Positions 1-10,995 of a DNA stretch of 64,000 bases are shown piece by piece. The stretch is taken from the NCBI GenBank assembly GCA_034509735.1, contig JACGWO010000002.1, positions 25,839,636-25,903,635 on the forward strand, read 5' to 3'. The position numbers and the translations under genes were made by a program. The notes beneath the pieces are model-generated. The model saw only the letters and a list, made by a program, of their open reading frames with translations, had not been told where the DNA came from and did not search any database. Positions within the stretch are counted from its first letter, which is position 1, and every line of letters begins with the position of its first letter. This DNA is from Sesamum alatum. Its lineage: Eukaryota; Streptophyta; Magnoliopsida; Lamiales; Pedaliaceae.

Positions 1-769
1 TGACTTGTCTCTTTTGGAAAGAGACAAATCAACTCCAATCAAGCTCTTCCCTTTTGGTATGATTTGATCATACCATAAATTTTGGTAGGCTTGATTGAAG
101 AATTGATGGTGATTGATTGGAATGAATCTAGACATCCTTGGATGAACCTAGACACATTCCAATAATCACATTAATTATGTATATATATTAGAATATACAA
201 CACCTAGCATAAGTGATTCATTTTTCATCTTTTTCTAGGAAAAAGAGAAGACAAAAATCCTCTCCTCTCTCTCAATTTTCGTGCTCCCTCTCTCTCTTAC
301 ACTTGTGTTCTTCACTTGATTTTGAATCAAGAAGAAGAACAAAGTAAGTTTAAGAGAACACTAATTCATAGTGTTCTTCTCTTAAACCGATTCCTTCCTA
401 AACCCGTTCTTTTCTAGCAAGAAGAACGTGTGTTTCTTCCGGTGTGGTGTGGATCACCTTTGGAGAATCCATACGTTTGGATTTCGTGAGCATTCCGGAG
501 AAAGGAACAACGCTAGTAGCCGGGAGCATACGCTAGACAATCAAAGGTAACGGTTTATTACGCTTTGATTGATTCCCTTTATATATATCTATGCCCTATG
601 TGTTTAAATATATGTTTTAATATTTACACATCCTACATCGAACGCCCGGTTGAGCACCCAAGGGTACACCCTTGGGATTCGCGTATTTTGAATTTTATTT
701 AAATTTACGCACTTATTCCACGCTTTCTCGCTTCCGCTCGCGCTCCCGGGCGGATCCGCTTGTCCTTCA
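1..769 (+). repeat. 5' LTR of element A (3' third only)
   Basis: It matches 8014-8764 nearly base for base and ends in CA at 769, two bases before the primer-binding site. It contains a TATA-rich run near 180-195, a CT-rich patch near 262-300 and the family I end CGGATCCGCTTGTCCTTCA. Transcription start and R/U5 limits cannot be placed from sequence alone. Confidence 0.93.
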
Positions 770-771
770 AG

Positions 772-783
772 TGGTATCAGAGC
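772..783 (+). other. Primer-binding site of A (initiator tRNA-Met)
   Basis: TGGTATCAGAGC is the standard plant copia primer site, complementary to the 3' end of initiator tRNA-Met. It lies two bases after the LTR end. The same site occurs in B (minus), D, E (minus) and G (minus); C has one change (TGGTGTCAGAGC). Confidence 0.93.
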
Positions 784-2146
784 CCGATTCGATGTAAGGG
801 GCATAGATCTATGTGTTTGGCATGATCTACTTGCTTTTAAACGGCTTTATTGGCATGTTAGATTACATAAAATATATGAATAATATGATGATTCAATTGT
901 TTGGATTTAATGGACTTTTGGCATGCTTAATTTTGTTAGATTGGATCTAAAATTACATGCTTATTTTCAGTATAATATTAATTTTATTGTCCTGAAACAG
1001 TTTTGAAAAACAAAAAAAAAAAAAAAAATTTGGTCGGGCCGGCAGTCGCCGCGCGCAGGCGGGCGCCTGCGCGCGCGCCATGCGCGCGGACGCTGCGCAC
1101 AGGCGCGCGCGCAGGGGCGCGCAGGGCGCGCGCGCGCGCGCTGCCCCTGTGCGCGGGGGCGGCCGCCAGCACAACGGCTGGGCCGTTTTGTGCCGTTTTT
1201 CGACTTTTTTCCGGAAAATTCGATTTTCTATATTTTCTGCACAATATTCTGAAAATATGTTAATTTTGCATTTTTGATTTTGGAATAATTGGATTATTCC
1301 TTGGATTAAATTTGCTTAATTAATTTGTGATTAATACATGCATTGGATGCATTGTTTAAAATGTTCCATTAAATTTAAAATTTGAATTTTGCATATTATT
1401 TGTATATTTATGCTTTTGTGATGTTGGACATCACTTGGGTATTTGGAATATCCATTGGTTATTTATGCATGATTATTTGGAATAATTGTGTTATATGTGA
1501 GTTGATGGAATCAACATGGGATGATCACAAAGCCTAGACCTTGTGTATGGATGAATGAATGTTTATTTATTTTCTGTTGGGTGGGGCCTGCGTGCCTCTT
1601 GTTTTTGGGACTATCATCTCCCGTATTTTCAGCCTCATGATGTTAAGGCTTGTTTTCCTTATTACCAATGTATTAATTTCAGTTGTAATGAGAGTAGATA
1701 GGATTGGTGAGGTTTCAATTTTAACAAGCAATTGGAGTCGGAGACCCCAAGGAGGAGCATCAAGGCGTGAAACAAGAGCACTACAAGGCCCATTGGAATG
1801 ACAATGGGTATATTACTATTGTAATAATTTAGGACCACCCTAGACAGACCATAGACTCACTGCGGGCTCAGTGGGTCGCATAGGTTGGGCTTGTGATCAT
1901 CCTAACAGGGGTATGCTATGTTTTCTGCATGCGGCGTATTTATTTATCGCTTTAAATATTGGATATTTATGCATGCTAAAACACAATAATGTGATGAGGT
2001 CTCGGTCACACACAAACTCTCATTTGGTTGGACCAAATTAAATATTAGGCCCATAACGGACTTGGATCAAAATGGTATTTTGGTCTGTCCGAGCCTTCCA
2101 TCCACAGCAATGTGGTGAGGAAGCTACCACTACCCAAGTGTGGTCT

Positions 2147-2239
2147 CACGAGTCGTGGCACACTTGGACTAGGGGAAAGCTGCACTATTGTTGTGAACAA
2201 AAAGACTGCGCTCGCTGTTTCCCTGTCTCACGAGTCGTG
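2147..2239 (+). promoter_or_regulatory. Duplicated 11-bp palindrome in the leader
   Basis: CACGAGTCGTG occurs at 2147-2157 and again at 2229-2239, each preceded by TCT. Each copy is a 5-bp inverted repeat around one base. The same pair at nearly the same spacing occurs in B (46842-46852 and 46924-46934, minus) and in D (59652-59662 and 59730-59740). Conservation in a fast-changing leader suggests an RNA signal such as dimerisation or packaging; that role is inference. Confidence 0.6.
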
Positions 2240-2504
2240 GGGGGCGACAGTTTGAGGCATGATTTTGGTTGATGGGTCGGGCCTAACACTGAGTAACATG
2301 GTTCGCTTGGAGTCCTCGGAACCATGCGAATAGGTGAGGCAAAATATCTTGGGAATCTCATTGGATGAGAATGATATTGGATATCTCCCACGAGGTCTTC
2401 TTCATGTGAATCGTAAAAGCGGGGCATGGAGATTACGCTTGTGGATTCCAAGCCCACTAGGAAATGGTTTTCCCGAAACTCCGCTTGAGAGTGGCGGACT
2501 TTCG

Positions 2505-2513
2505 TATAAATAG
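2505..2513 (+). promoter_or_regulatory. TATA-like box upstream of gag
   Basis: TATAAATAG followed by TGGGAGG lies 97 bp before the gag ATG. Identical boxes stand at 46570-46578 (B, minus) and 60004-60012 (D), 97-112 bp before their ATGs. H has a decayed version near 30315. It could be an internal promoter for a short-leader gag transcript. No transcript evidence is available here. Confidence 0.45.
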
Positions 2514-2609
2514 TGGGAGGGTTAAAGACTAAAAGACCAAGTCTTCAACTTGAACAATAATATTACCATCATCTGCTAATTTCTGCTTTACATTTTCATT
2601 AATGTAGAT

Positions 2610-5600
2610 ATGTCTAAGAACCCGTTAACCATGATTCTTGAGACTAACAAATTCAACGGAACGAACTACTCGGACTGGCTGAGAAAACCTGAGGATTGTC
2701 CTCGGTTTCGAGAACCAAGGCTACGTCTTGGACGAGCCGCCACCGAGCAACTTACCGGAGGGGTCCACGCCTGAAGAACGTTTGACGTTCGAGAAATGGC
2801 AGGACAACCGGAAAGTACGCAGTATCATACTAGCTTCGATGTCTAACGACATCCAGAAGCAGTATGAGAGGCTGGACAACGTCTTCGCCATAATGCTCCG
2901 CATGAACGAGGTTTATGCGGTTCCGGATAGGCATATTAGATATGCCGCCACAAAAGCATTCTTTGGCACCAAGCTCGCTGAAGGAGCGTCTGTACAGAGT
3001 CATGGGGTCAAGATGCTCTCCCTAGTGGAGAAACTCGAGGACCTTAAAGCTGGGCTTAACAATGACACGTACATTGACGTGATCCTCCAGTCGCTTTCCT
3101 CCATCCTATGACCCGTTTGTTGTAAATTACAAATCATGAACGGACTTGAGAAGTCTATTCATGAGTTGATTCAACATGCTGGTCCAATACGAGGCAACGA
3201 CCCACAAGTCGGCGCCGGCGGTATTGATAGGAGAGGCTTCGACCTCCAAGGCGAATGGCAAGAGGGCCGGACGCTGGAAGAGGAAGAAGGGCAAAGGGAA
3301 GACGGTTGTGGCCCCTGCTCACGCTCCGGGCGTCCCTGTTGCTCCGGTTGGACCGAGCAAAGGGAAAGGGAAGGCCCATGGTTCTCAGCGGTCCAAGGCA
3401 AATGATGTCTGCATGCATTGCCAAGGGAAAGGGCATTGGAAGAGGGAGTGCCCACAACTCCTCTCCAACCCAGGTGTGTTTGTGGTTGAAGTTAATATGA
3501 TTACTAATTCTGCTTCATGGGTATTGGATACCGGGTGTGGTGCTCACATCTGCAATGATTTGCAGGCACTGCAAAGAAGCAGAAGGCTAACCAAGGATGA
3601 GATGATCCTGAGGCTAGGCGATGGCAAGGCCGTTGCTGCGGAGGCCGTAGGATCACTAGAGTTAGCCATTAGTAGTCATGTTAGGATTGTACTGAACGAC
3701 TGTTTCTATGTACCTAGCATGATTAAAAACATTGTTTCCATCCCGTTCCTTGATAAGGAGGGATATGAATTTACCATCAATAAAAACGGTTTTTTCATTA
3801 TCAAAGATGGTATTTCTCATTTGCTTGGTACATTGGTCAACGGTTTTGTACATACTTCAACAGTCTAATTGGATTATGACTGCAGAACACAAACGAAAAC
3901 GTGATGATCATAATAACGCACAGATATGGCATGCGAGGTTAGGTCATATCTCTAAAGATAGGATAAGAAGGTTTGGTGGACTCAAAGAGTCTAGAAATAG
4001 ACGATTTGGACAACCTACCGACCTGCGAATCCTGTCTAAAGGGAAAGATGACCAAGAAACCCTTTGTTGGACAAAGTACGCTAGCCAGTGGTCTGTTGGA
4101 TTTGATCCATACAGATGTCTGTGGTCCACTAAATACTCAGGCTAGAGGTGGGTACTCATACTTCATAACCTTTACCGATGATCACTCATGGTATGGTTAT
4201 GTTTTACCTGATGAGGTACAAGTCTGAAGCCTTTGGAAGGTTTAAGGAATACAGACTTGAAGTAGAGAACCAAACCGGTCGAAAGATCAAAGCCCTTCGG
4301 TCGGACCGAGGTGGAGAGTATTTGAGTGGTGAGTTTACTGATTATCTAAACGAGAATGGGATTCTCTCTCAGTGGACCCCTCCTGGAACACCGCAGCTTA
4401 ACGGTGTGTCTGAAAGGAGGAATCGGACCTTGTTGGACATGGTCCGATCCATGATGAGTTTTTACCGAACTACCCCTTTCCTTCTGGGGATACGCTCTTG
4501 AGACGGCGGCCAAAGTTTTTGAACTTGGCGCCATCTAAAAGGGTATCCCAGACGCCATATGAGATGTGGCATGGCAAGCCTGCCTCCTACAAATACTTGA
4601 AAGTGTGGGGTTGCCCCGCATATGTCAAGAGATTAGTGGGAGATAAACTGGACTCGAGGTCTAGTTTATGCAGGTTTATCGGCTATCTAAAAGAAACTGC
4701 GGGGTATTATTTCTATGATCCCTCCGAGCAAAAGGTTTTTGTCTCGCGAAACGCAGTGTTCTTGGAAAAAGGTTTTCCATTGGATAGTCGACGCGATGAG
4801 GTACTCCTTGAGGAATCAAGTGAGGTACCCCCATGAGGCGGCAGTGACATCTGAGCCAGTGGTTCCCACTGATATTGTTCCAGTCCTCCGTAGGTCGGCC
4901 AGAGTATCCCATGCACCTGATATGTATGGATTTCTGGGCCTGACCGGTCAGTTGGATAATGATCCAAAGACATACGGAGAAGCGATGTCGGACATCGATT
5001 CGGACAAGTGGCTTGAGGCCATGAAATCCGAGATGGACTCGATGGGTACAAACAAGGTTTTGACCCTAGTAGATCCACCCAAAGGGGTTAAACCCGTAGG
5101 GTGTAAATGGGTCTACAAACGTAAGCTTGGAGCTGACGGGGAGGGTTACAACCTTCAAGGCCAGGCTTGTGGCGAAAGGTTACACTCAGCGACCCGGGGT
5201 TGATTTTGAGGAAACCTACTCGCCTGTAGCAATGGCCAAGTCCATTCGGATACTGCTTGCCATAGCAGCATGGTATGACTATGAAATATGGCAGATGGAC
5301 GTGAAAAACGGCTTTCCTCAACGGTTTCGTAGAGGAAGAGATCTATATGGATCAACCGGAAGGTTCACAACTGTTGGAGAAGAGCAGAAGGTCTGCCGTC
5401 TCCAAAGGTCCATCTATGGCCTCAAACAAGCTTCCCGAAGCTGGAACATACGTTTTGATGAAGTCATACGGGGATATGATTTCATCAAGAATGAGTCCGA
5501 TCCTTGTGTATACAAGAAGATCAGTGGGAGCTCAGTTGCGTTTTTGGTGCTTTACGTGGATGACATCTTGCTCATTGGGAATGATGCTAAGATGTTGGGT

Positions 5601-6540
5601 ACCACTAAAGCTTGGTTGTCAACGCAATTCTCCATGAAGGATATGGGCGAGGCATCCTACATCCTTGGCATCAAGATCTACAGGGATAGATCTAAAAGGA
5701 TGTTAGGAATGGCCCAGTCCTCGTACATTGAGAAAGTCTTGAAGAGATTCAAGATGGAGAACTCAAAACGAGGATTCCTTCCAATGAGGCATGGAATTAA
5801 GTTATCCAAGAAGCAGTCTCCTAAGACTGATGAGGAGCTTAAACGGATGTTGGACATCCCCTATGCTTCAGCCGTATGGCAGCATACAGTATGCTGTTCA
5901 ATGCACTAGACCTGATGTGGCTTTCGCTTTTGAGCGTAACAAGTCGATATCAGTCGTGTGCCGGGGAGGCACACTGGAGTGCAGTCAAGACTATCTTGAA
6001 GTACCTGAAAAGGACTAAGGACATGTTCTTGATCTACGGCAGTGGAGAGTTGATACTGGAAGGCTATAGCGACGCTAGCTTCCAGTCGGATGACGATGAT
6101 GCCAAGTCTTCAGTCTGGTTATGTATTCAAACTTAATGGTGGCGTGGTTGCTTGGAAGAGTTCCAAGCAGGCTACCACGGCGGACTCCACCACAGAGTCT
6201 GAATACATAGCAGCTTCGGAAGCTGCTAAGGAGGCGGTTTGGATGAAGAGCTATATCCAAGAGTTGGGTGTAGTACCTAGCATCGCTGAGCCAGTGGTTA
6301 TCTTCTGCGATAACAACGGGCCATAGCGCAAGCAAAGGAACTGAGATCTCATCACCGATCCAAGCATATTCTTAGACGCTACCATCTGCTCAGAGAGATG
6401 GTTGGCAGGGGTGACGTTCGGATGGACCGAGTCAGCTCCGCAGAAAACATAGCAGATCCACTTACTAAGCCCGTGTCGCAAGTTGCCCATACTCAGCATC
6501 TGGATAAGATGGGTTTGAGGTCTATCGGTGATTGGCTTTA
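2610..6540 (+). pseudogene. Copia gag-pol polyprotein of A, multiply frameshifted
   Basis: Start ATG at 2610 (MSKNPLTMILETNKFNGTNY), the same start as in B and D. Domains follow copia order: gag to about 3400; CCHC zinc knuckle (CX2CX4HX4C) at 3410-3451; aspartic protease motif DTG at 3527-3535; pre-integrase HHCC region about 3925-4130; integrase core about 4100-4500 with the second catalytic Asp at 4304-4306; reverse transcriptase about 4985-5650 with YVDD at 5553-5564; RNase H about 6050-6540. Against B and D, A has over a dozen single-base insertions, mostly lengthening a homopolymer (for example in the AAAACC near 2685, TTTTT near 4460 and 4516, CCCCC near 4830, AAAAA near 5306). These frame breaks make it non-functional as written, though some may be sequencing errors. 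Catalytic motifs of all four enzymes are still recognisable. Confidence 0.93.
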
Positions 6541-6555
6541 GGTCAAGTGGGAGAT
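6540..6555 (+). other. Polypurine tract of A
   Basis: AGGTCAAGTGGGAGAT directly precedes the 3' LTR start TGTTAGAATAGG. The same tract is found in C (52174-52189), in B on the minus strand (42882-42897) and in F (25221 onward, minus). It would prime plus-strand DNA synthesis. Confidence 0.85.
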
Positions 6556-8764
6556 TGTTAGAATAGGTGACCAGAAAGCCAATAGGTTTGGCGATTTGTA
6601 ACCTATTATACAACTCGATGTAATTGTAATATTATGTGATGAATAAAGTGAGTGTTCGTCACTATTGGTACCTACTTTGTTGTGCTCACTTTACATTTAT
6701 TAAAACGGTGTTTAACTTATATCGCAAAAAGCCCACAGACCATGGATAACAACTCGTGCAGTTGGGCCACGCATTGGATGGTGGTCATGAAACCAACTGA
6801 TTAAGAGTTGGGTCTGAAACGTCCAAGTCGAGGACCTCGAGACAGGGCATCGAGAGTCCTATTGAGACTTGCATCAAGAGTCGTGTTCATTGGATGAGTG
6901 CCGTGTTTCATCGGCGACAGGCGTGGGACGCCTACACGGTCTTGATGGGTTGGTCGACTGGGGTCGAGCCGACTGGACTGACTCGCGGGGATCATCATAT
7001 GGAAGCCTTGGAGGCTTGGTCGGTATGATTGGATTCCCCGGTTCCGATAGTACGGGAGTAATCCTCAGACTTGAGGAATCATGGCAGTCACGTGCACAGG
7101 ACGGCTGTATCTTGGATCTGGCGAGAGGTGATCATTCTGTAAGATGATCATTATAAGCCTTGTCCAGTGCAGTCAGAATGTGTAGCAAGGACGGTGGATT
7201 CCAAGAAGAGGATCCGTCCCCTGTCAGTATGTGATAGAGGTATCTCCTATGCACTCGGAGACACGTTCATGCTGTTTGAAGCTGTGGCCACAGTGGTTGG
7301 TCGAACAGGGAATGGTTTCCTGTGTCGACGCAATGAAGCATACGTGGTCTCGAGTATTAAGCATAGATGCCTAGTCAAGGATGGGAACCGACGCCCAATT
7401 CCATACCCTAGACTAAGGCCGGGAGACGGTAGACGGAAGGATCGTACCCGTACGGAATCGGCGTCTAAATGTTCACGCCAATTCACCTAGTCTCTAGTGC
7501 CATGGACCGTTGCTAGACGGCCACCCATGGTAACGGGCCCTTGTGGGACACGGGCCCAAGTCTAGCTGAGGGTGAAACCTAAAAGGGTCACACACAAATC
7601 ACCGAGGAGGTTGAGAGATCGACTTGGAGTCAATCTCGAAGGATAAAATAAGTAATTGGATTACTTAAGGGAAAGTCCATTGGATGGACGGGCCGATATT
7701 GTATCGGGCTTTCATTTAATCGGTAAATTAGATTTTCGATTAAATATGGAAAGTTGAGATGTTGAGACGTTGGATCTTTTAATTGGATTAAAAGATCAAC
7801 GGGAATAATTTAAGTGGACATTAAATTGGATTTAATATTGGGTTCGTCATAATTGGATTACGATAAAACCCGGTCCGTTAAATTATACCCGAGAGGAGAA
7901 ATAATTCCTAATTTGGAATAGGAAGTAGTTGGACTTCTTCCCTTAATTAAATATGGCCGACATGCTCCCTTGGAGGAAGCAAAATCAGCCATGTTTCATG
8001 CTAGGTGGTATGTTGACTTGTCTCTTTTGGAAAGAGACAAATCAACTCCAATCAAGCTCTTCCCTTTTGGTATGATTTGATCATACCATAAATTTTGGTA
8101 GGCTTGATTGAAGAATTGATGGTGATTGATTGGAATGAATCTAGACACATTCCAATAATCACATTAATTATGTATATATATTAGAATATACAACACCTAG
8201 CATAAGTGATTCATTTTTCATCTTTTTCTAGGAAAAAGAGAAGACAAAAATCCTCTCCTCTCTCTCAATTTTCGTGCTCCCTCTCTCTCTTACACTTGTG
8301 TTCTTCACTTGATTTTGAATCAAGAAGAAGAACAAAGTAAGTTTAAGAGAACACTAATTCATAGTGTTCTTCTCTTAAACCGATTCCTTCCTAAACCCCG
8401 TTCTTTTTTAGCAAGAAGAACGTGTGTTTCTTCCGGTGTGGTGTGGATCACCTTTGGAGAATCCATACGTTTGGATTTCGTGAGCATTCCGGAGAAGGAA
8501 CAACGCTAGTAGCCGGGAGCATACGCTAGACAATCAAAGGTAACGGTTTATTACGCTTTGATTGATTCCCTTTATATATATCTATGCCCTATGTGTTTAA
8601 ATATATATTTTAATATTTACACATCCTACATCGAACGCCCGGTTGAGCACCCAAGGGTACACCCCTTGGGATTCGCTGTATTTTGAATTTTATTTAAATT
8701 TACGCACTTATTCCACGCTTTCTCGCTTCCGCTCGCGCTCCCGGGCGGATCCGCTTGTCCTTCA
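6556..8764 (+). repeat. 3' LTR of element A (family I, 2209 bp)
   Basis: Begins TGTTAGAATAGG after the polypurine tract and ends TTGTCCTTCA. It shares the whole length with both LTRs of B (minus) and both of C. It has short inverted ends TG...CA. A 107-codon open frame at 7167-7490 recurs in most family I LTRs but varies by amino-acid-changing substitutions, so it is not treated as a gene. A TATATATA run lies near 8173-8182, with a CT-rich patch at 8255-8292. Confidence 0.95.
7500..7600 (+). other. Conserved LTR box with a variable hairpin
   Basis: The flanks CTAGTGCCATGGACCG and AAGTCTAGCTGA are shared by LTR families I, II and III. Between them each family has a different sequence that can fold back. 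Here it is GGGCCC at 7535-7540 and GGGCCC at 7552-7557, with GTG/CAC inside. Equivalent positions: 41875-41897 (B, minus), 38372-38394 (C), 55250-55264 (D), 36400-36434 (family III, minus). Function is unknown. Confidence 0.55.
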
Positions 8765-9887
8765 GTAATCACATGATCTAATCATATAAAATACATGCTA
8801 ATATCACATGATTACCAATCATAATTATCCAAGATAAAATAAATGCATAACGTATGAAAAAATATGGTATAACCGTTGGCAATAATATTTTTCCCATTTT
8901 AGGAAAACCCTTCCTCATTATTTCTAGGTAAATTATCCCGAGATTCAAATCCAACATAATTTAACCTCCCAAAATAATGTCTTAGAAAATAGGCAAAAAA
9001 TTAAACAAAAATAAATTTTCGGAATTAATTAAAAATTAAAACTGAAAAAATAAGGAGAAACCCTAACACCACAGTCGGCCGCCGCCAGCTGGCCCGCGCA
9101 GGGCAGCAGGCCCAGCCTGCTGCCCCTCCGTGCACAGGCACTGCCTGACTGGGCGCACGCGCGCAGGCCCTGCCTTCGTGCGCGCGCGCCTGGTCGGCAG
9201 CAAGCTACATGTCCGTGCCCGTAGGTAGGTTGTCGCGCGCGCAGGCTCCCTTGCCCGTGCGCGCTAACCTGTAGGCCGCCAGTCGTGCGCCTGCCCTGCG
9301 CAGGTGCGCGCGCGCGCGCAGACACCATCGTCTGCGTGCGTGTGCGCCTGACGGCACCGCGTCGTGAACGCAGTCGCGTGCGCGCAGACTCCTCCATCTG
9401 CGTGCGCGCGCGCGCTCGCGCGCGGTCTCTCTGGCCACGCATCCGGGCGTGCAGGCATCCCAACGCACTGGCCTGGCGCGCGCGCGGGGGCTTCCCTGCC
9501 CGTTTGCGCGCGCCCAGCCAGCCGCCTTGCCTGTCGCCCCGGCCGCGCCACCCGGTAGGCTGTCTGCGCGCAGCCATGCGCGCTTAGTGCAGGCTCCTAT
9601 CCCTGTGCGCGTCTGCCTCGCCTGTGCGCACGGCCGCATGCGGCCAACATCCAACAGGCCCGCGTGCTACGGCGTTTCTTCATTTTGTATAAATTTTCAC
9701 CCGCCGTTTCCCAAGAAAAATAGAAAATCCAACAATACCAAAAAAACATACGAATTTAAAAGCAAGAAAACAACATGCTTCAATAATAATACAATCAAGA
9801 ATTAATCAAAACATGCCATAACACGTTTCATGCTTAAAACGCACGTAAAACCCTAGGCCTATACCCCGAACCGGGCTCTGATACCAC
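8765..9887 (-). other. Leader of E with a large GC-alternating island
   Basis: AT-rich at 8765-9060, then a 600 bp block (about 9060-9660) dominated by GCGC/TGCG runs, then AT-rich up to the primer site (9875-9886, GCTCTGATACCA in plus view). Several open frames over 90 codons cross the block on both strands, but they owe their length to its composition and have no recognisable domain. Confidence 0.8.
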
Positions 9888-10991
9888 TGAAAGATTGTGG
9901 ATCGTCCCGAGAAATAGCGCGAATGCGGAAGTGCGGTATAAATTTAAATAAACAGAATTTAAACATGCTTTTACGAAAAGTAAAGAACTCGTTGAAGGGG
10001 TGTGCCCTTGAAGTTCGCGGGTGTTCGGTGTATCTCATGAATTAAAAGCATACAAGAATCATGGACCGCCATAGGGTTTAAAATAAAGAGAGGGACAAAA
10101 AATTAAATCGGAACCTACCGATTGTCGTTTTCGTCTTCTAACCGGTACTCGCGTTGTTCCCTGATTTGCACCAACTCTCGTATGTGAGATTCTCCAAATT
10201 GTGACACGCAATCCACCCACGTATCTTGTACGTCGTGCTAGTGAACGAAGAAGTATGCTGGAGAGGACGGATCAATCACACGTTATTAGGTTAACGGGAT
10301 TAATCCTCCTATGTTCAATTGTTCCAGGAAGAAAAGAACAAGAAACGAAACTTGGAGAGTGAGAGAGAGAGGCGGACGAGATTAGAGGGAGAGAGCACAC
10401 GAGTGGTAGTGTGTGTGTGTGTCGGAGATTCATCATCCTTCTAATAGTGAGGGGCTAGGACTATATATAGAGGAGGAGTTTAATCCTCTTCAAACTCCAA
10501 CTCTAAAGAAGACTATTTTGACTAGGATTTTGACCTAGTCAAAGTCCTAGTCAAAGTAGTAATTTGACCTAGTCAAATTAATCCTAGCCATCTATCTCTC
10601 ATTTTAATCTCAACCATTAATTTAATTTAATGGAATATTTAAAACCTATTTAAATATTCCAAAGGGCAATAAATAAATATAATAAATATAAATATTTATT
10701 ATAGGCCCATTAAATTAATATTCTAAAAAATCTAATTTATTAAATTAATCCCTTTTATCTAACAAAAGGGATTAATTCTCTCCAAGAAAATTAAGGACCC
10801 GATTAAATCTAATTTAATCATTCTATTTATCCAAATATTTAATTCTAAATTAAATACTTAATGTGTGTAGATTGTGTGTGACTGTTTAGGTTCACCTTTC
10901 AGCTAGACAGATCCTTTCTTGGAAACTACTGTCACTCTGTACACCAGAGTTGCACTAGACATGGCTTATGGCTACATTGTCTAGACATAGG
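9888..10991 (-). repeat. LTR of E, internally deleted
   Basis: Family II LTR, about 1.1 kb instead of about 1.9 kb. Against D and F two blocks are missing: one joined at AGAC near 10901-10910 (CAGCTAGAC to AGATCC) and one near 10974 (GGCTAC to ATTGTCTAGAC). The outer (U3) end is cut at about 10991, where the MULE relic begins. It contains TG microsatellite-like runs near 10410. Confidence 0.75.
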
Positions 10992-10995
10992 TGAT

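Larger units (their letters stand above)
784..2609 (+). other. Long untranslated leader of A
   Basis: About 1.8 kb between primer site and gag without a conserved reading frame. In order it shows an A-tract (about 1010-1028), a GC-alternating island (about 1034-1180), an AT-rich part, a pyrimidine-rich stretch near 1560-1640, a duplicated palindrome (2147-2239) and a TATA-like box (2505). The same order is seen in B and D, and in part in C, E, G and H. An 80-codon open frame at 1559-1801 is also present in B but broken or absent in C and D, so it is probably not coding. Confidence 0.85.
1..8764 (+). mobile_element. Ty1/copia retrotransposon A (family I), 5' truncated by window edge
   Basis: The element has a partial 5' LTR (1-769), initiator tRNA-Met primer site, 1.8 kb leader, gag-pol relic, polypurine tract and complete 3' LTR (6556-8764). 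Position 1 corresponds to about 8014 in the 3' LTR; the 5' copy has an extra 18 bp (a second CATCCTTGGATGAACCTAGA-type unit). PR-INT-RT-RNaseH order defines copia. It sits in the leader of element E: sequence resumes at 8765 in E's minus-strand leader, so the expected target duplication is GTAAT (8765-8769), whose partner lies outside the window. Gag-pol is frame-broken at many places, so the copy is not autonomous as sequenced. Confidence 0.95.
8765..10991 (-). mobile_element. Copia element E (family II), leader and LTR remnant
   Basis: Read on the minus strand: an LTR remnant (9888-10991), primer site (9875-9886) and leader (8765-9887), then element A interrupts it. The coding part must lie beyond A, outside the window. 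The leader aligns with that of D (for example D 58897-58925 against 8765-8790). The LTR end (TGAAAGATTGTGGATCG in minus view) matches the D LTR end. Confidence 0.85.

Noticed and set aside
1559..1801. 80-codon hydrophobic open frame in the leader of A, also in B (47283-47525)
   Set aside because: A and B are close relatives; the frame is broken in C (near 40330) and absent in D, so there is no sign of selection.
7167..7490. 107-codon open frame (and a 79-codon frame on the other strand) recurring in family I LTRs, including 28198-28521, 41942-42265, 49622-49945 and 52807-53130
   Set aside because: It recurs because the LTR recurs. Differences between copies are mostly amino-acid changing, the C 5' LTR copy (38005) is frameshifted, and no domain is visible.
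9205..9654. Long arginine/alanine-rich open frames in the GC islands (also 47843-48166 and 58135-58530)
   Set aside because: Open on several frames and both strands at once because the GC-alternating DNA lacks stop codons; not conserved between copies.
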